A stretch of 64,000 bases of DNA, from contig NZ_SPPD01000005.1 of the NCBI RefSeq assembly GCF_004570575.1, positions 1 to 64,000 on the forward strand. Direction: 5' to 3'. The translations under genes were made by a program, and so were the position numbers. Origin of the DNA: Streptococcus cuniculi. GTDB taxonomy: Bacteria > Bacillota > Bacilli > Lactobacillales > Streptococcaceae. The number at the start of each line of letters is the position of its first letter. Positions within the stretch are counted from its first letter, which is position 1. This document shows, piece after piece, positions 35,916-44,738 of this stretch. The notes under the pieces were generated by a model, which did no database searches, had not been told where the DNA came from, and was given only the letters and a program-made list of their open reading frames with translations.

Positions 35916-37243
35916 CAAAAAACTATCATTTTATCGGAATTAAGGGCTCAGGAATGAGTGCCTTGGCTTTAATGTTGCATCAAATGGGGCACAAGGTACA
36001 AGGAAGTGATGTGGAGAAATATTACTTCACGCAGCGTGGTCTTGAGCAAGCAGGGATTGAGATTCTCCCTTTCAGTGAAGCAAACATTACGACAGATGTC
36101 GAATTGATAGCAGGAAACGCCTTCCGTCCAGACAACAATATCGAGATTGCCTATGCGGATATAAATGGTTTCACCTATAAACGCTACCATGAATTTCTCG
36201 GCCAATTCATGCGTGATTTCACGAGTTTTGGTGTAGCAGGAGCGCATGGAAAAACATCGACAACCGGGCTCCTTGCGCATGTAATGCGCAATATCACGGA
36301 CACCAGCTACTTGATTGGGGATGGGACAGGTCGTGGTTCAGAAAATGCCCAGTATTTTGTCTTTGAATCAGACGAATACGAGCGCCATTTCATGCCTTAT
36401 CACCCAGAATACAGTATCATTACCAATATTGACTTTGATCATCCAGACTATTTTACTAGCTTAGAGGATGTCTTCCATGCCTTTGATGACTATGCCAAGC
36501 AGGTGCAAAAGGGCTTGTTTGTCTACGGTGAAGATGAGCAACTCCGCCATATTACAGCAACTGCACCGATTTACTACTATGGTTTTAATGAGGATAATGA
36601 CTTTGTAGCTTATGATTTGCAGCCATCAACGACTGGTTCGCAGTTCAAGGTCCGTCATGCAGGGCAGGAATTAGGTCAGTTCCAAATCCCGACCTTTGGT
36701 CGTCACAATGTTCTCAATGCGACAGCAGTGATTGCGAATCTGTTTGTTGCCGGATTTGATTTGAACTTGGTAGCCGAACACCTCAAGACCTTTGGAGGCG
36801 TGAAGCGCCGTTTCACGGAGAAGATTGTCAATGACACGGTGATTATTGATGACTTTGCACATCATCCGACAGAAATTATTGCAACCATTGACGCTGCTCG
36901 TCAAAAATACCCAAGTAAAGAAATCGTGGCTATTTTCCAACCACATACCTTTACACGGACTATTGCTTTGTTAGATGAATTTGCGTTTGCCTTGAGTGAT
37001 GCAGATGCGGTCTACCTGGCACCAATTTACGGATCAGCCCGCGAGACAGACAATGGTCAGGTTAAAGTTGAGGACTTGGCAGCCAAAATCAGTAAAAAGG
37101 GTGGGGTTGTATCTCTTGAAAATACATCGCCCCTCCTTGACCATGACAATGCCGTTTATGTCTTTATGGGAGCAGGAGACATTCAATCCTACGAATATTC
37201 ATTTGAACGTCTACTTTCAAACTTATCCAATAACGTTCAGTAA
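35912..37243 (+). CDS. murC: UDP-N-acetylmuramate-L-alanine ligase
   Basis: MurC adds L-alanine to UDP-MurNAc with ATP, in the cytoplasm. The 443-residue protein starts with a Rossmann site [16 protein letters not shown], then the ATP loop [12 protein letters not shown] (about 110-121), the ligase motifs ESDEYERHF and [10 protein letters not shown], and the C-terminal domain with [10 protein letters not shown]. Length is normal. It follows the unknown gene with an ATGA overlap. Confidence 0.97.
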   Translation: MTKNYHFIGIKGSGMSALALMLHQMGHKVQGSDVEKYYFTQRGLEQAGIEILPFSEANITTDVELIAGNAFRPDNNIEIAYADINGFTYKRYHEFLGQFMRDFTSFGVAGAHGKTSTTGLLAHVMRNITDTSYLIGDGTGRGSENAQYFVFESDEYERHFMPYHPEYSIITNIDFDHPDYFTSLEDVFHAFDDYAKQVQKGLFVYGEDEQLRHITATAPIYYYGFNEDNDFVAYDLQPSTTGSQFKVRHAGQELGQFQIPTFGRHNVLNATAVIANLFVAGFDLNLVAEHLKTFGGVKRRFTEKIVNDTVIIDDFAHHPTEIIATIDAARQKYPSKEIVAIFQPHTFTRTIALLDEFAFALSDADAVYLAPIYGSARETDNGQVKVEDLAAKISKKGGVVSLENTSPLLDHDNAVYVFMGAGDIQSYEYSFERLLSNLSNNVQ

Positions 37244-37286
37244 GGAACACAGGAGACAGCGGATTTTCCACTGTCTCTGCTGATTT

Positions 37287-37706
37287 TATACTCATTTCGT
37301 TTATACCTAAAGGTAGTCACCACAGCTGTAACTCGCTAAAGCTAGAACAGCTGCCTTATCCACTAAAGGGATTCTCATCTGTAATTGGCTAAAGCCGAAA
37401 CATCTGCCTATCCACTAAAGGGATTCTCATCTGTAATCGGCTAAAGCCGAAACATCTGCCTATCCACTAAAGGGATTCTCATCTGTAATCGGCTAAAGCC
37501 GAAACAGCTGCCTATCCACTAAAGGGATTCTCATCTGTAATCGGCTAAAGCCGAAACAGCTGCCTATCTATTTTCCGAGCTTTTAGCCCGAGTTCAATTA
37601 CTAAGATACAAAAGCTCGTTGACACGAGTTACACTCGTTTTATTTTCACGCTCCAACAGTCTCCCAGACTATTGAAGCGAGTACTAAAAGGAAACGAAAC
37701 GACTAT
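37287..37706 (+). repeat. Repeat family R1, copy d (expanded)
   Basis: The left edge is TATACTCATTTCGTTTATACC and the right edge GGAAACGAAACGACTATA, inverted ends as in other copies. The first modules ACCTAAAGGT and CTCGCTAAAGCTAG are followed by a 52-bp tandem array and the common tail with CTCGTTGACACGAG. It separates murC from the acetyltransferase gene and its right edge lies just before that gene's ribosome site. No gene is seen in 37244-37717. Confidence 0.85.
37357..37564 (+). repeat. 52-bp tandem repeat, four units
   Basis: Units begin TATCCACTAAAGGG at 37357, 37409, 37461 and 37513. A fifth start at 37565 diverges into the tail. Each unit holds CGGCTAAAGCCG (TTGGCTAAAGCCG in the first, a wobble pair) and varies between CATCTGC and CAGCTGC at its end. 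Near-identity suggests recent expansion. Confidence 0.9.
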
Positions 37707-37717
37707 AAGGAGAGCAC

Positions 37718-38203
37718 ATGCAAATTCGACACGCACGATTCGCAGACCTTGAAGCAGTTAATCGCATTGAACAAGAAAATTTCAGCCAAGAAGAACAGAT
37801 TGCAAAAGAAGTGCTGGCTTTTTATTTAGAACATGAGCAGAAGACCTGTCTGGTGATGGAAGATGAGGGAGTCGTGGTAGGTTACATCTTGGCACTTCCG
37901 ACAGAGCAAGCGACAGTTACGGACGGCTTGTTTGAAAGACTTGAGCAGATGGATGGTCCCCTACCATATCTAGCAATTGTCAGTCTATCCGTAGCGGATG
38001 TCTATAAGGGTCAGGGTGTGGGGACTTTGCTACTTGCCGCAATCAAGGAAATTGCAGTCCAAGGAAACTATCAGGGCATCAGCCTAACCTGCAAGGATTA
38101 TCTCCTGTCTTACTACGGCATGTATCAGTTTGAAGAGTTGGGTGTTTCAGAATCTCAGTTCGGAGGCAAAATTTGGTACGATATGTACTGGAAATGTCCT
38201 TGA
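37718..38203 (+). CDS. GNAT-family acetyltransferase
   Basis: This 161-residue enzyme would transfer an acetyl group from acetyl-CoA to an amine. The fold is clear from the N-terminal IRHARFADLEAVNRIEQENF, the central SLSVADVYKGQGVGTLLLAA with the acetyl-CoA loop (KGQGVGT), and the C-terminal CKDYLLSYYGMYQFEELG. The substrate is unknown. The AAGGAG ribosome site directly abuts the end of repeat R1 copy d. Confidence 0.88.
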   Translation: MQIRHARFADLEAVNRIEQENFSQEEQIAKEVLAFYLEHEQKTCLVMEDEGVVVGYILALPTEQATVTDGLFERLEQMDGPLPYLAIVSLSVADVYKGQGVGTLLLAAIKEIAVQGNYQGISLTCKDYLLSYYGMYQFEELGVSESQFGGKIWYDMYWKCP

Positions 38204-38216
38204 CATAGTACCCTGC

Positions 38217-38245
38217 TTGATTTTGTAACACTTTTAAGATATAAT
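38217..38245 (+). promoter_or_regulatory. SigA promoter of mltG
   Basis: TTGATT (38217-38222), a 17-bp spacer and TATAAT (38240-38245). Confidence 0.7.
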
Positions 38246-38275
38246 GGCTTGTAACTGTTTGAAAGGAGCTTTATT

Positions 38276-39715
38276 GTGACAAAAGATGCACATGAAAAGG
38301 ATGGGAAGCCTTCTAGTTTTCGTGATAAAATTTTACGCAATTTAGAAGAAATCAAAGCAACATCTGCTTCAGAAAAAGCTGATTTTCTTTCTGACACTTC
38401 AGACCACCAATGGATGGAAGAGGATTTAACCGATACAGTTGCTCTTCATCGCCCATCCTTGACTGAAACTGTTAGCGAAGACGAAGGATTATTGGAAGAT
38501 ACGATTATCTCTCCTGACACTAGTAGAATTTCTAGGGATATGCAATCTAACATGCGACAAAGACGAAACCGAAACCGGAAAACGCAAGACAATGTGGCAA
38601 AGCGGATTGTCAAATTTGTGATGACAGCCGTTATCCTCTTGTTGGTGATAACAGGAATTTCCGTCTGCTTCTACATCAAATCAAGTTTAGAACCAGTCAA
38701 TACGCGAGCAACGGAAATGGTTCAAGTAGAGATTCCAGAGGGCTCTTCTACAAAAGAGATTGCTCGAATTCTAGAAGGACATCACTTGGTTAAAAATGCA
38801 ACGGTTTTCAATTATTACGCAAAACTAAAAAGTTATAACAATTTTCAAAGTGGATTCTACAATTTGAGCCAGTCTATGTCGGTAGACGAACTTGCAAAAG
38901 CCTTGCAAGAAAGCGGAACGTTGACAGCGCAAGAGCCAGTTGCAGGAAAAGTCCTTGTCGTAGAAGGTCTGACAATCAAACAAATCGCTCGGGCAATCAC
39001 AGACAACGTTCACACAGCCGATAAGGAAGATAAAACCCCATTCACGGAAGATGCCTTTCTTGAAACTATTCAAAATGAGGACTTCATTAATCGAATGGTA
39101 GCAGCTTATCCAAAATTATTGGGCAGTCTGCCTGCAGCAAATAGCGGTGTCAAGTACCGCTTGGAAGGATATCTTTTCCCAGCGACGTATGACTATTCAA
39201 CAGCGACAACGATGGAAGAGCTGATTGAGCAGATGATTGCGGCCATGGATAATCGCTTGCAGCCTTACTATGAACAATTAGCGGCAAAAGGCCTCAACGT
39301 CAACGATCTTTTGACCTTGGCATCACTGGTTGAGAAAGAAGGTTCAACTGACGAAGATCGACGCAACATTGCGAGTGTATTTTTCAACCGTCTCAATATT
39401 GGTATGCCACTCCAATCGAACATTGCGATTTTATATGCAATGGATAAGCTGGGTGAAAAGACGACCTTGAAAGAAGATACAACGATTGATACGACAATTA
39501 ATTCCCCTTATAATATCTATGTCAACACTGGCTTGATGCCTGGTCCAGTCGACAGCCCAAGTCTCTCTGCAATTGAAGCAACCTTTGCTCCAAACAAAAC
39601 AAACTATTATTACTTTGTAGCAGATGTTACGACAGGTGCGGTCTACTTTGCTGAAACAGGTGAAGAGCACAATCAAAACGTTGAAAAATATGTCAATAGC
39701 AAAGTAAACAATTAG
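38276..39715 (+). CDS. mltG: Endolytic peptidoglycan transglycosylase MltG
   Basis: MltG cleaves nascent glycan strands at the membrane and in streptococci works with the peripheral growth machinery. The 479-residue protein starts with GTG behind AAAGGAG. A charged cytoplasmic domain of about 115 residues precedes one membrane segment (VKFVMTAVILLLVITGISVCF). Outside, a LysM-like part (VQVEIPEGSSTKEIARIL) leads to the YceG domain with YRLEGYLFPATYDY and the catalytic Glu in LASLVEKEGS (about Glu353), then NTGLMPGPVDSPS. Long cytoplasmic parts are typical of streptococcal MltG. Confidence 0.93.
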   Translation: MTKDAHEKDGKPSSFRDKILRNLEEIKATSASEKADFLSDTSDHQWMEEDLTDTVALHRPSLTETVSEDEGLLEDTIISPDTSRISRDMQSNMRQRRNRNRKTQDNVAKRIVKFVMTAVILLLVITGISVCFYIKSSLEPVNTRATEMVQVEIPEGSSTKEIARILEGHHLVKNATVFNYYAKLKSYNNFQSGFYNLSQSMSVDELAKALQESGTLTAQEPVAGKVLVVEGLTIKQIARAITDNVHTADKEDKTPFTEDAFLETIQNEDFINRMVAAYPKLLGSLPAANSGVKYRLEGYLFPATYDYSTATTMEELIEQMIAAMDNRLQPYYEQLAAKGLNVNDLLTLASLVEKEGSTDEDRRNIASVFFNRLNIGMPLQSNIAILYAMDKLGEKTTLKEDTTIDTTINSPYNIYVNTGLMPGPVDSPSLSAIEATFAPNKTNYYYFVADVTTGAVYFAETGEEHNQNVEKYVNSKVNN

Positions 39716-39730
39716 AGCAATAGCTCCGAT

Positions 39731-39758
39731 AAAATTATGTGGTTTTCCGCATAATTTT
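39731..39758 (+). terminator. Terminator between mltG and greA
   Basis: AAAATTATGTGG pairs with CCGCATAATTTT around a TTTT loop. A short T-run follows. Confidence 0.75.
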
Positions 39759-39803
39759 GTTTTCATAACAGAATTTTAAATGTAAAGGAAGAAAAAAAAG
39801 AAC

Positions 39804-40286
39804 ATGTCTGAAAAAACATATCCAATGACGATTGAAGAAAAGGAAAAATTGGAAAAAGAATTAGAAGAGTTAAAGCTCGTTCGTCGTCCTGAAATTGTTG
39901 AGCGTATCAAGATTGCTCGCTCTTACGGAGACTTGTCTGAGAACTCTGAGTACGAAGCAGCAAAAGATGAGCAAGCCTTTGTCGAAGGTCAGATCTCAAT
40001 GATTGAGACCAAAATTCGCTATGCAGAGATTGTCAACAGTGATGCAGTAGCAGCAGACGAAGTCGCAATCGGTAAAACCGTGACGATTCAAGAAGTGGGT
40101 GAGACCGACGAAGAAGTCTACATGATCGTAGGAGCGGCAGGAGCCGATGCCTTTGCTAATAAAGTCTCAAATGAAAGCCCAATTGGTCAAGCCCTTATCG
40201 GCAGGAAAACAGGCGACATTGCAACTGTTCAGACACCTGTTGGTAGCTACGATGTTCAGATTTTGAAGGTTGAAAAAACTAAATAA
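39804..40286 (+). CDS. greA: Transcription elongation factor GreA
   Basis: GreA rescues backtracked RNA polymerase by stimulating transcript cleavage. The 160-residue protein has the N-terminal coiled coil with the acidic tip ([20 protein letters not shown], about 43-62) and a C-terminal FKBP-like domain ending [20 protein letters not shown]. Length and start are standard. The ribosome site is AAAGGAAG. Confidence 0.97.
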   Translation: MSEKTYPMTIEEKEKLEKELEELKLVRRPEIVERIKIARSYGDLSENSEYEAAKDEQAFVEGQISMIETKIRYAEIVNSDAVAADEVAIGKTVTIQEVGETDEEVYMIVGAAGADAFANKVSNESPIGQALIGRKTGDIATVQTPVGSYDVQILKVEKTK

Positions 40287-40306
40287 GGCCAGTTGGCAGA
40301 ACAGAC

Positions 40307-40347
40307 AATAAAAGGGAGCAGACAGGGATGTGTTTCCTTTTTATTTT
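40307..40347 (+). terminator. Probable terminator after greA
   Basis: AATAAAAGG pairs with CCTTTTTATT, ending in T-rich sequence. The loop is long and the stem AT-rich, so this is moderate. Confidence 0.45.
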
Positions 40348-40358
40348 TGGAAAAACTA

Positions 40359-40387
40359 TTTACAAAGATAGTGAAAAAAGATATACT
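40359..40387 (+). promoter_or_regulatory. SigA promoter of the secreted protease gene
   Basis: TTTACA (40359-40364), a 17-bp spacer and TATACT (40382-40387). The leader before the ATG at 40409 would be only about 15 nt, containing AAGGAGG. Confidence 0.75.
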
Positions 40388-40408
40388 ATAGGAAGGAGGA
40401 TTATAACT

Positions 40409-41890
40409 ATGAAATTGAAAAAGTTAGTAAGTACTTTACTGGTTTCTACAGTAATGCTTGGATCGTTGACTCCGTCATTAGTGTCTGCAACAGATACAGA
40501 TACGAGTACGACAGCTACAACCGTTGCTTCAACGAGTAGTGATGCAGTAGTATCGTCAGATACATCATCATCATCTAGCGTTGAGCCAAGTATCATTGAA
40601 CCATCTAGTTCATCAACAGATGTGACTGTTGATAGTAGTTCAAGTACGGTTCCGGATATTAGTTCTAGCATTGTTCCAAGTACAAACACTACATCAGATG
40701 CTACTGTAGCAAGCAGTAGTTCAGATTCAACAACACCAAATAGTAGCGAAACCACTCCTTCTGTAACTGCAGATGAGACTGCTATGATTTTGGAACGTGC
40801 TGGTGTGTTAGAGAGCATCATCGGTGCAGATAATCGTTATCAAGTAAAAAATATAAAAACAGACCCATATCGTAAAATCGTTTATTTGGAGTCTGTATTC
40901 CCAGATGGCCTTCGCCAAGGAACTGGAATTATGATTGGCACAGACACTATCTTGACAGCAGCTCATAATCTTTACGATGAAGAAACAGGTAATTGGGCAA
41001 GTAGTGTACTTGCTTCTCCAGGGCATAACGGCTCAACTGCTCCATACGGTGTATATAGTTCTAAGAAATTCTATGTGCTACGTAATTATCGATTAAAAGC
41101 TGGAGATTCTAACTATGATATGGGAGTTATCAAGTTAGATAGAAAAGTAAATGCGGCAGTCAAATCAGTCGGCGTATCAAAATCAGTTAGTAAGAATCAA
41201 CGTGTTCAAGTAGCTGGTTACCCAGGTGGTAGCGGTGGTAGAATGTATACCATGTTTGGTACTGTAGATGACATAGCGGACAATTTGATGTCTTATACTA
41301 TTGATACAGAGCCAGGACAAAGTGGAGCTCCTGTATTGAATAGTAAAAATCAAGTAGTGGGAATCCATATTGTGGGTGTTGGTGAATATGGCTTTAATGT
41401 TGCCCGTCGTGTGAAAGATGATTCCTTACGCATGATTACTCTTGCCCAAAAAGGAAAAGATGCAAACCGTGAAGTTTCTACCAACTTTGAACGCAAAACA
41501 GGAAATACTTATCGTCTCTACCATTCTGGTATCAAGCGCCATCTTTACACCCAAGACCTAGATGAGGCCACTATCTTGTCTACTCAAATGGGGTGGAATT
41601 TTGAAGATGTAAAATTTGTAACTGCGACCACTGGTAAGCCAGTTTATCGTCTTTACCATTCAGGAACAAGAGAACATATTTATACTACTGATGCCAACGA
41701 AAAGAATGTTCTATCGAAACGTGGTTGGCGCTATGAGGGGATTGCTTGGTACTCAAGTGGTAGTCGCCCAGTTTATCGTCTTTATCATTCAGGTTTGAAA
41801 GTGCATCTATATACGGTAGACGCAAATGAAAAGAATGTTCTATCGAAACGTGGTTGGCGTTATGAAGGTGTTTCGTTCTATACAAAGTAA
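40409..41890 (+). CDS. Secreted V8-like serine protease with C-terminal DUF5648-type repeats
   Basis: This 493-residue secreted protein has a signal peptide (KKLVSTLLVSTVMLGSL...LVSA), a Ser/Thr-rich linker of about 90 residues, a trypsin-fold protease domain and three C-terminal repeats of about 40 residues. The catalytic triad is His186 (LTAAHNLYD), Asp237 (NYDMGVIKLD) and Ser305 (EPGQSGAPVL). The repeats follow YRLYHSG...HLYT.D...E...L...GW..E, resembling DUF5648 repeats. Repeats two and three share nearly identical DNA (41699-41730 and 41828-41859), a sign of recent duplication. There is no LPXTG sorting signal, so it is released or held by the repeats. Start 40409 has AAGGAGG and leads the signal peptide; a longer frame to 40328 is ignored. 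The substrate is unknown. Confidence 0.9.
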   Translation: MKLKKLVSTLLVSTVMLGSLTPSLVSATDTDTSTTATTVASTSSDAVVSSDTSSSSSVEPSIIEPSSSSTDVTVDSSSSTVPDISSSIVPSTNTTSDATVASSSSDSTTPNSSETTPSVTADETAMILERAGVLESIIGADNRYQVKNIKTDPYRKIVYLESVFPDGLRQGTGIMIGTDTILTAAHNLYDEETGNWASSVLASPGHNGSTAPYGVYSSKKFYVLRNYRLKAGDSNYDMGVIKLDRKVNAAVKSVGVSKSVSKNQRVQVAGYPGGSGGRMYTMFGTVDDIADNLMSYTIDTEPGQSGAPVLNSKNQVVGIHIVGVGEYGFNVARRVKDDSLRMITLAQKGKDANREVSTNFERKTGNTYRLYHSGIKRHLYTQDLDEATILSTQMGWNFEDVKFVTATTGKPVYRLYHSGTREHIYTTDANEKNVLSKRGWRYEGIAWYSSGSRPVYRLYHSGLKVHLYTVDANEKNVLSKRGWRYEGVSFYTK

Positions 41891-41948
41891 TCGCCTAAAC
41901 CATCAAAAGGATTTTTTTCGGTAGAGAATTTTTCAGATAAGAAAAATG

Positions 41949-42000
41949 AACAATACCTTCGTTATATTCTGGAAAATAGAAGACGAAGGTATTGTTTTAT
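41949..42000 (+). terminator. Terminator after the protease gene
   Basis: A perfect 14-bp stem (AACAATACCTTCGT with ACGAAGGTATTGTT) and 20-nt loop are followed by TTAT. Confidence 0.75.
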
Positions 42001-42052
42001 TTGAGATAGATGCATGATAGTAAGGGTGTGACCTGTAACGTTGTACAATACC

Positions 42053-42080
42053 ACCCCCTTGGAGCTAGCTCCAAGGGGGT
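42053..42080. terminator. 28-bp perfect palindrome downstream of yidC
   Basis: ACCCCCTTGGAGC and its mirror around the central TA form a perfect palindrome. It lies 20 bases past the yidC stop, so it may end that transcript, but there is no T-run. The ACAATACC just before it and the GAGCTAG centre also occur in R1 copy a near 385-400. Confidence 0.5.
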
Positions 42081-42100
42081 TATCTGCTATTTAGTTGTTC

Positions 42101-43021
42101 TTACCGTGAACGTTGTTTTCCGGCATTGCGGTTTTTCTTTTTTGACGACGAGGTTGTAATGGCACTATCCATCGTAGGAGTCACATCTTTGACACGGGTA
42201 CTTGTGTGCAGAGGCTTTGGAGGATTTTTTTCAAATTCTTCTGCAATTTGTCTGCGAAGTTTTGGCTTGAGGAAGAAGTTGGTAATCACTTGTTGAATGA
42301 TTCCGATAAATCCACCGACTACCCAGTAGAGGGTCACGCCAGCTGGAGAGCTCCATGAGAAGAAAACAATCATGAGCGGGTTCATCAGCATCATTGACTT
42401 CATCTGTTTCTTTTGTTCTTCTTCCAGACCAACTTGCATGAGAAGGGACTGGAAGAAGTAGAGGACACCGGCTACAGCTGTTAGGATGAGGCTTGGTTTA
42501 CCAAGAGCAATGCCCATAAAGCTGGCATCAGCAATCCCTTCTGTATAGCGAGCTGCGTAGAAGAGGGCTGAGAAGAAAGGCATTTGAATCAGTAGTGGAA
42601 GACATCCAAATCCACCAAACATGCTGACGCCATACTCTTTTTGAGTAGCAAAGAGTTCTTGCTGGGCAGCGAGTTGTTCTTCTTGCGAGCTAGCATTTTT
42701 CATCCGTTCTTGGATAGGTCCAAGAATCGGTTTGAGATAGTGCATCTTCTCAGACTGGTAGGTTGCTTTCCAAGACTGGTAAATCCCCAGTGGCAAGATG
42801 AGCAAGCGGACACAGATGGTCACAACGATAATGGCAACTCCAAATCCGAGCCCCTGATTTTCAGCAAAGAACTGGATGACATTTCCCATAGGCTCAACGA
42901 GGAGTTTATAGACCCAGCCTTCTCCAGTTGGGACACCATTTTTGGTCTCTACACAGCCTGATAGGAAGAAGAGCATAGAGAGGGCAAGCCCTGACAATAA
43001 TATACGGTTTGATTTTTTCAC
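42101..43021 (-). CDS. yidC: Membrane protein insertase YidC (YidC2-type)
   Basis: YidC inserts and folds membrane proteins with or without Sec. The 306-residue protein starts with GTG behind AAAGGAAATGAGAAC, has a lipoprotein signal (LALSMLFFLSGC) and five membrane segments with the family core (GFGCLPLLIQMPFFSALFYAA). The C-terminal tail is long and basic (SSKKKNRNAGKQRSR), which in streptococci marks YidC2, the paralog that binds ribosomes and matters for stress tolerance. Its place beside acyP rather than rnpA also fits YidC2. Confidence 0.93.
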   Translation of the reverse strand: MKKSNRILLSGLALSMLFFLSGCVETKNGVPTGEGWVYKLLVEPMGNVIQFFAENQGLGFGVAIIVVTICVRLLILPLGIYQSWKATYQSEKMHYLKPILGPIQERMKNASSQEEQLAAQQELFATQKEYGVSMFGGFGCLPLLIQMPFFSALFYAARYTEGIADASFMGIALGKPSLILTAVAGVLYFFQSLLMQVGLEEEQKKQMKSMMLMNPLMIVFFSWSSPAGVTLYWVVGGFIGIIQQVITNFFLKPKLRRQIAEEFEKNPPKPLHTSTRVKDVTPTMDSAITTSSSKKKNRNAGKQRSR

Positions 43022-43086
43022 GTTCTCATTTCCTTTTTTACATGATACACTCTATTGTACTTGTTTTTGAGAAAATATACAAGTTT

Positions 43087-43371
43087 TTAATGCCACTGTT
43101 TGACTTGAAAATCACTAAAGGTTTCAAAGTTGGCAAGGGTGACATCGAGATAGGTGACCTTGGCCATGCGAGAGGGGCCTTTGCGGATTTCTTGGATGAA
43201 ATGGCTGAGCTTGGCTGGTTGATCTGATTGGGCAAGAATGGTGACGGTCCCGTCCTCGTTGTTCCAGACTCGACCATAGATATCCCCGATTTCTGTTGCT
43301 AGATATTGGACGGACCAGCGAAAACCAACTCCCTGTACTCGTCCAGAAGCAATCATTTTGACTTTTTGCAT
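43087..43371 (-). CDS. acyP: Acylphosphatase
   Basis: AcyP hydrolyses acyl phosphates. The 94-residue protein has the signature ASGRVQGVGFRWSVQYLA, with the catalytic Arg in GFRW and the substrate-site Asn in GRVWNNEDGTV. AAAGGAGA precedes the ATG. It lies upstream of yidC on the same strand, 65 bases apart, and divergent from the methyltransferase gene. Confidence 0.94.
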   Translation of the reverse strand: MQKVKMIASGRVQGVGFRWSVQYLATEIGDIYGRVWNNEDGTVTILAQSDQPAKLSHFIQEIRKGPSRMAKVTYLDVTLANFETFSDFQVKQWH

Positions 43372-43442
43372 GCGCTTCTCCTTTTGACAAGAACTTTACT
43401 TTATTATATCATTGATGGTAATGAAAGAAAATGGGGAATCAT

Positions 43443-44183
43443 ATGGAAGTTATTCGTTCCAAGTCCAATCGACTGATAAAGGACACAAAAAAATTACACC
43501 AAAAGAAATACCGCAAGCACTCTTACCTGATTGAGGGCTGGCACTTGTTTGAGGAAGCTTGTCAAGCTAAGGCTGACATTGAGCGGGTCTTTATACTAAA
43601 AGAATATGTGGATAGGGTAGTAGGAGATGTTCCTGTGACGGTAGTTAGCCCAGAGATTTTGCAGGAGTTGGCAGATAGCCAAACCCCGCAGGGCATTGTG
43701 GCTCAGCTGGCTCTCCCCAAGACCATGGTACCAAAAGAGCTAAGGGGGAGGTACCTCGTTCTAGAAGATATTCAGGATCCGGGAAATCTTGGAACCATGA
43801 TTCGGACGGCAGATGCGGCAGGCTATGATGCGGTCTTTATTTCGGACAAGTCTGCAGACATCTATAATCTAAAAAGCCTGCGTTCTATGCAGGGCAGCCA
43901 TTTTCACCTTCCTGTCCATCGGGTGGCCATGGAAGAATTGTTAGCACAGTTGAAAGAGCAGGGGGTACGAATTTTAGCGACCACCTTGTCTCATCAGTCC
44001 ATTGACTACAAGGAGGTGGAAGTCACAGGCCCATTTGCCCTGATTATGGGTAATGAAGGGCAAGGCATTTCACTCCTAGTTGAGAGTCAGGCAGATGAGC
44101 TTGTGCATATTCCTATGCCGGGTCAGGCAGAGAGTCTGAATGTTGCGGTGGCAGCGGGGCTTCTTCTCTTTAGCTTTATTTAA
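43443..44183 (+). CDS. TrmH/SpoU-family 23S rRNA methyltransferase
   Basis: This enzyme transfers a methyl group to rRNA from S-adenosylmethionine using a knotted fold. The 246-residue protein has a substrate-binding N-terminus (IRSKSNRLIKDTKKLHQKKYR) and SpoU motifs LEDIQDPGNLGTMIRTADAAG, MGNEGQGIS and IPMPGQAESLNVAVAAGLLL. Start 43443 is preferred because GGGGAA sits just upstream; ATG 43431 is in frame. The exact rRNA position modified is not assignable. Confidence 0.92.
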   Translation: MEVIRSKSNRLIKDTKKLHQKKYRKHSYLIEGWHLFEEACQAKADIERVFILKEYVDRVVGDVPVTVVSPEILQELADSQTPQGIVAQLALPKTMVPKELRGRYLVLEDIQDPGNLGTMIRTADAAGYDAVFISDKSADIYNLKSLRSMQGSHFHLPVHRVAMEELLAQLKEQGVRILATTLSHQSIDYKEVEVTGPFALIMGNEGQGISLLVESQADELVHIPMPGQAESLNVAVAAGLLLFSFI

Positions 44184-44229
44184 GCTAAAAAGGCTAAACT
44201 GTGATATAATAGAAAAATGAGGTGGTTGA

Positions 44230-44709
44230 ATGGCAGATTATACAGAAGATGAAGAGTACATGGTCTATGTGGGGGATTTGATTGAAAAGCCCAAGGTGCA
44301 AAAACTCGGGACAATCCCTCATCACTATCACTCGACCCGTTTGGAACACTCAATCAATGTATCCTATACCAGCTACAAGATTGCAAAGAGATTGGGCTGG
44401 GATGCGAAATCAACAGCTAGGGGCGGTCTCTTGCATGATTTGTTTTATTATGACTGGCGCAATACCAAGTTTAAAAAGAGCCATGCTTGGGTCCATCCGC
44501 GGATTGCAAAGCACAATGCGGAGAAGTTGACTAGGTTAAACAAGGTTGAGGAAGACATTATTGTCAAGCACATGTTCGGTGCAACCATTGCGCCACCGCG
44601 CTATAAGGAATCGTGGATTGTGACCTGTGTGGACAAGTATTGGGCGGTAAGGGAGGCAACCCTGCCCTTACAAAAAATGTGGAAACAAGGTAGTTTTCAC
44701 TTTCGTTAA
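44230..44709 (+). CDS. HD-domain phosphohydrolase
   Basis: This 159-residue protein has a metal-dependent HD fold: HYHSTRLEHSINVSYTSY with His-containing motif I, then GGLLHDLFYYDWR with the HD pair, and later IIVKHMFG. Members hydrolyse nucleotides or other phosphates; the substrate is unknown. It is 29 bases before the Bax inhibitor-1 gene and 46 bases after the methyltransferase gene, so it may be co-transcribed with either. Confidence 0.87.
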   Translation: MADYTEDEEYMVYVGDLIEKPKVQKLGTIPHHYHSTRLEHSINVSYTSYKIAKRLGWDAKSTARGGLLHDLFYYDWRNTKFKKSHAWVHPRIAKHNAEKLTRLNKVEEDIIVKHMFGATIAPPRYKESWIVTCVDKYWAVREATLPLQKMWKQGSFHFR

Positions 44710-44738
44710 CATCGTTTATATATAAAAGGAGGATTAGG

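Noticed and set aside
37357..37564. CRISPR-like regular repeats
   Set aside because: The 52-bp units are contiguous with no unique spacers, and no cas genes are present.
40360..40821. Antisense open frame of 153 codons opposite the protease stalk
   Set aside because: It is a shadow of low-complexity Ser/Thr codons, lacks a ribosome site, and opposes a clear secreted protein.
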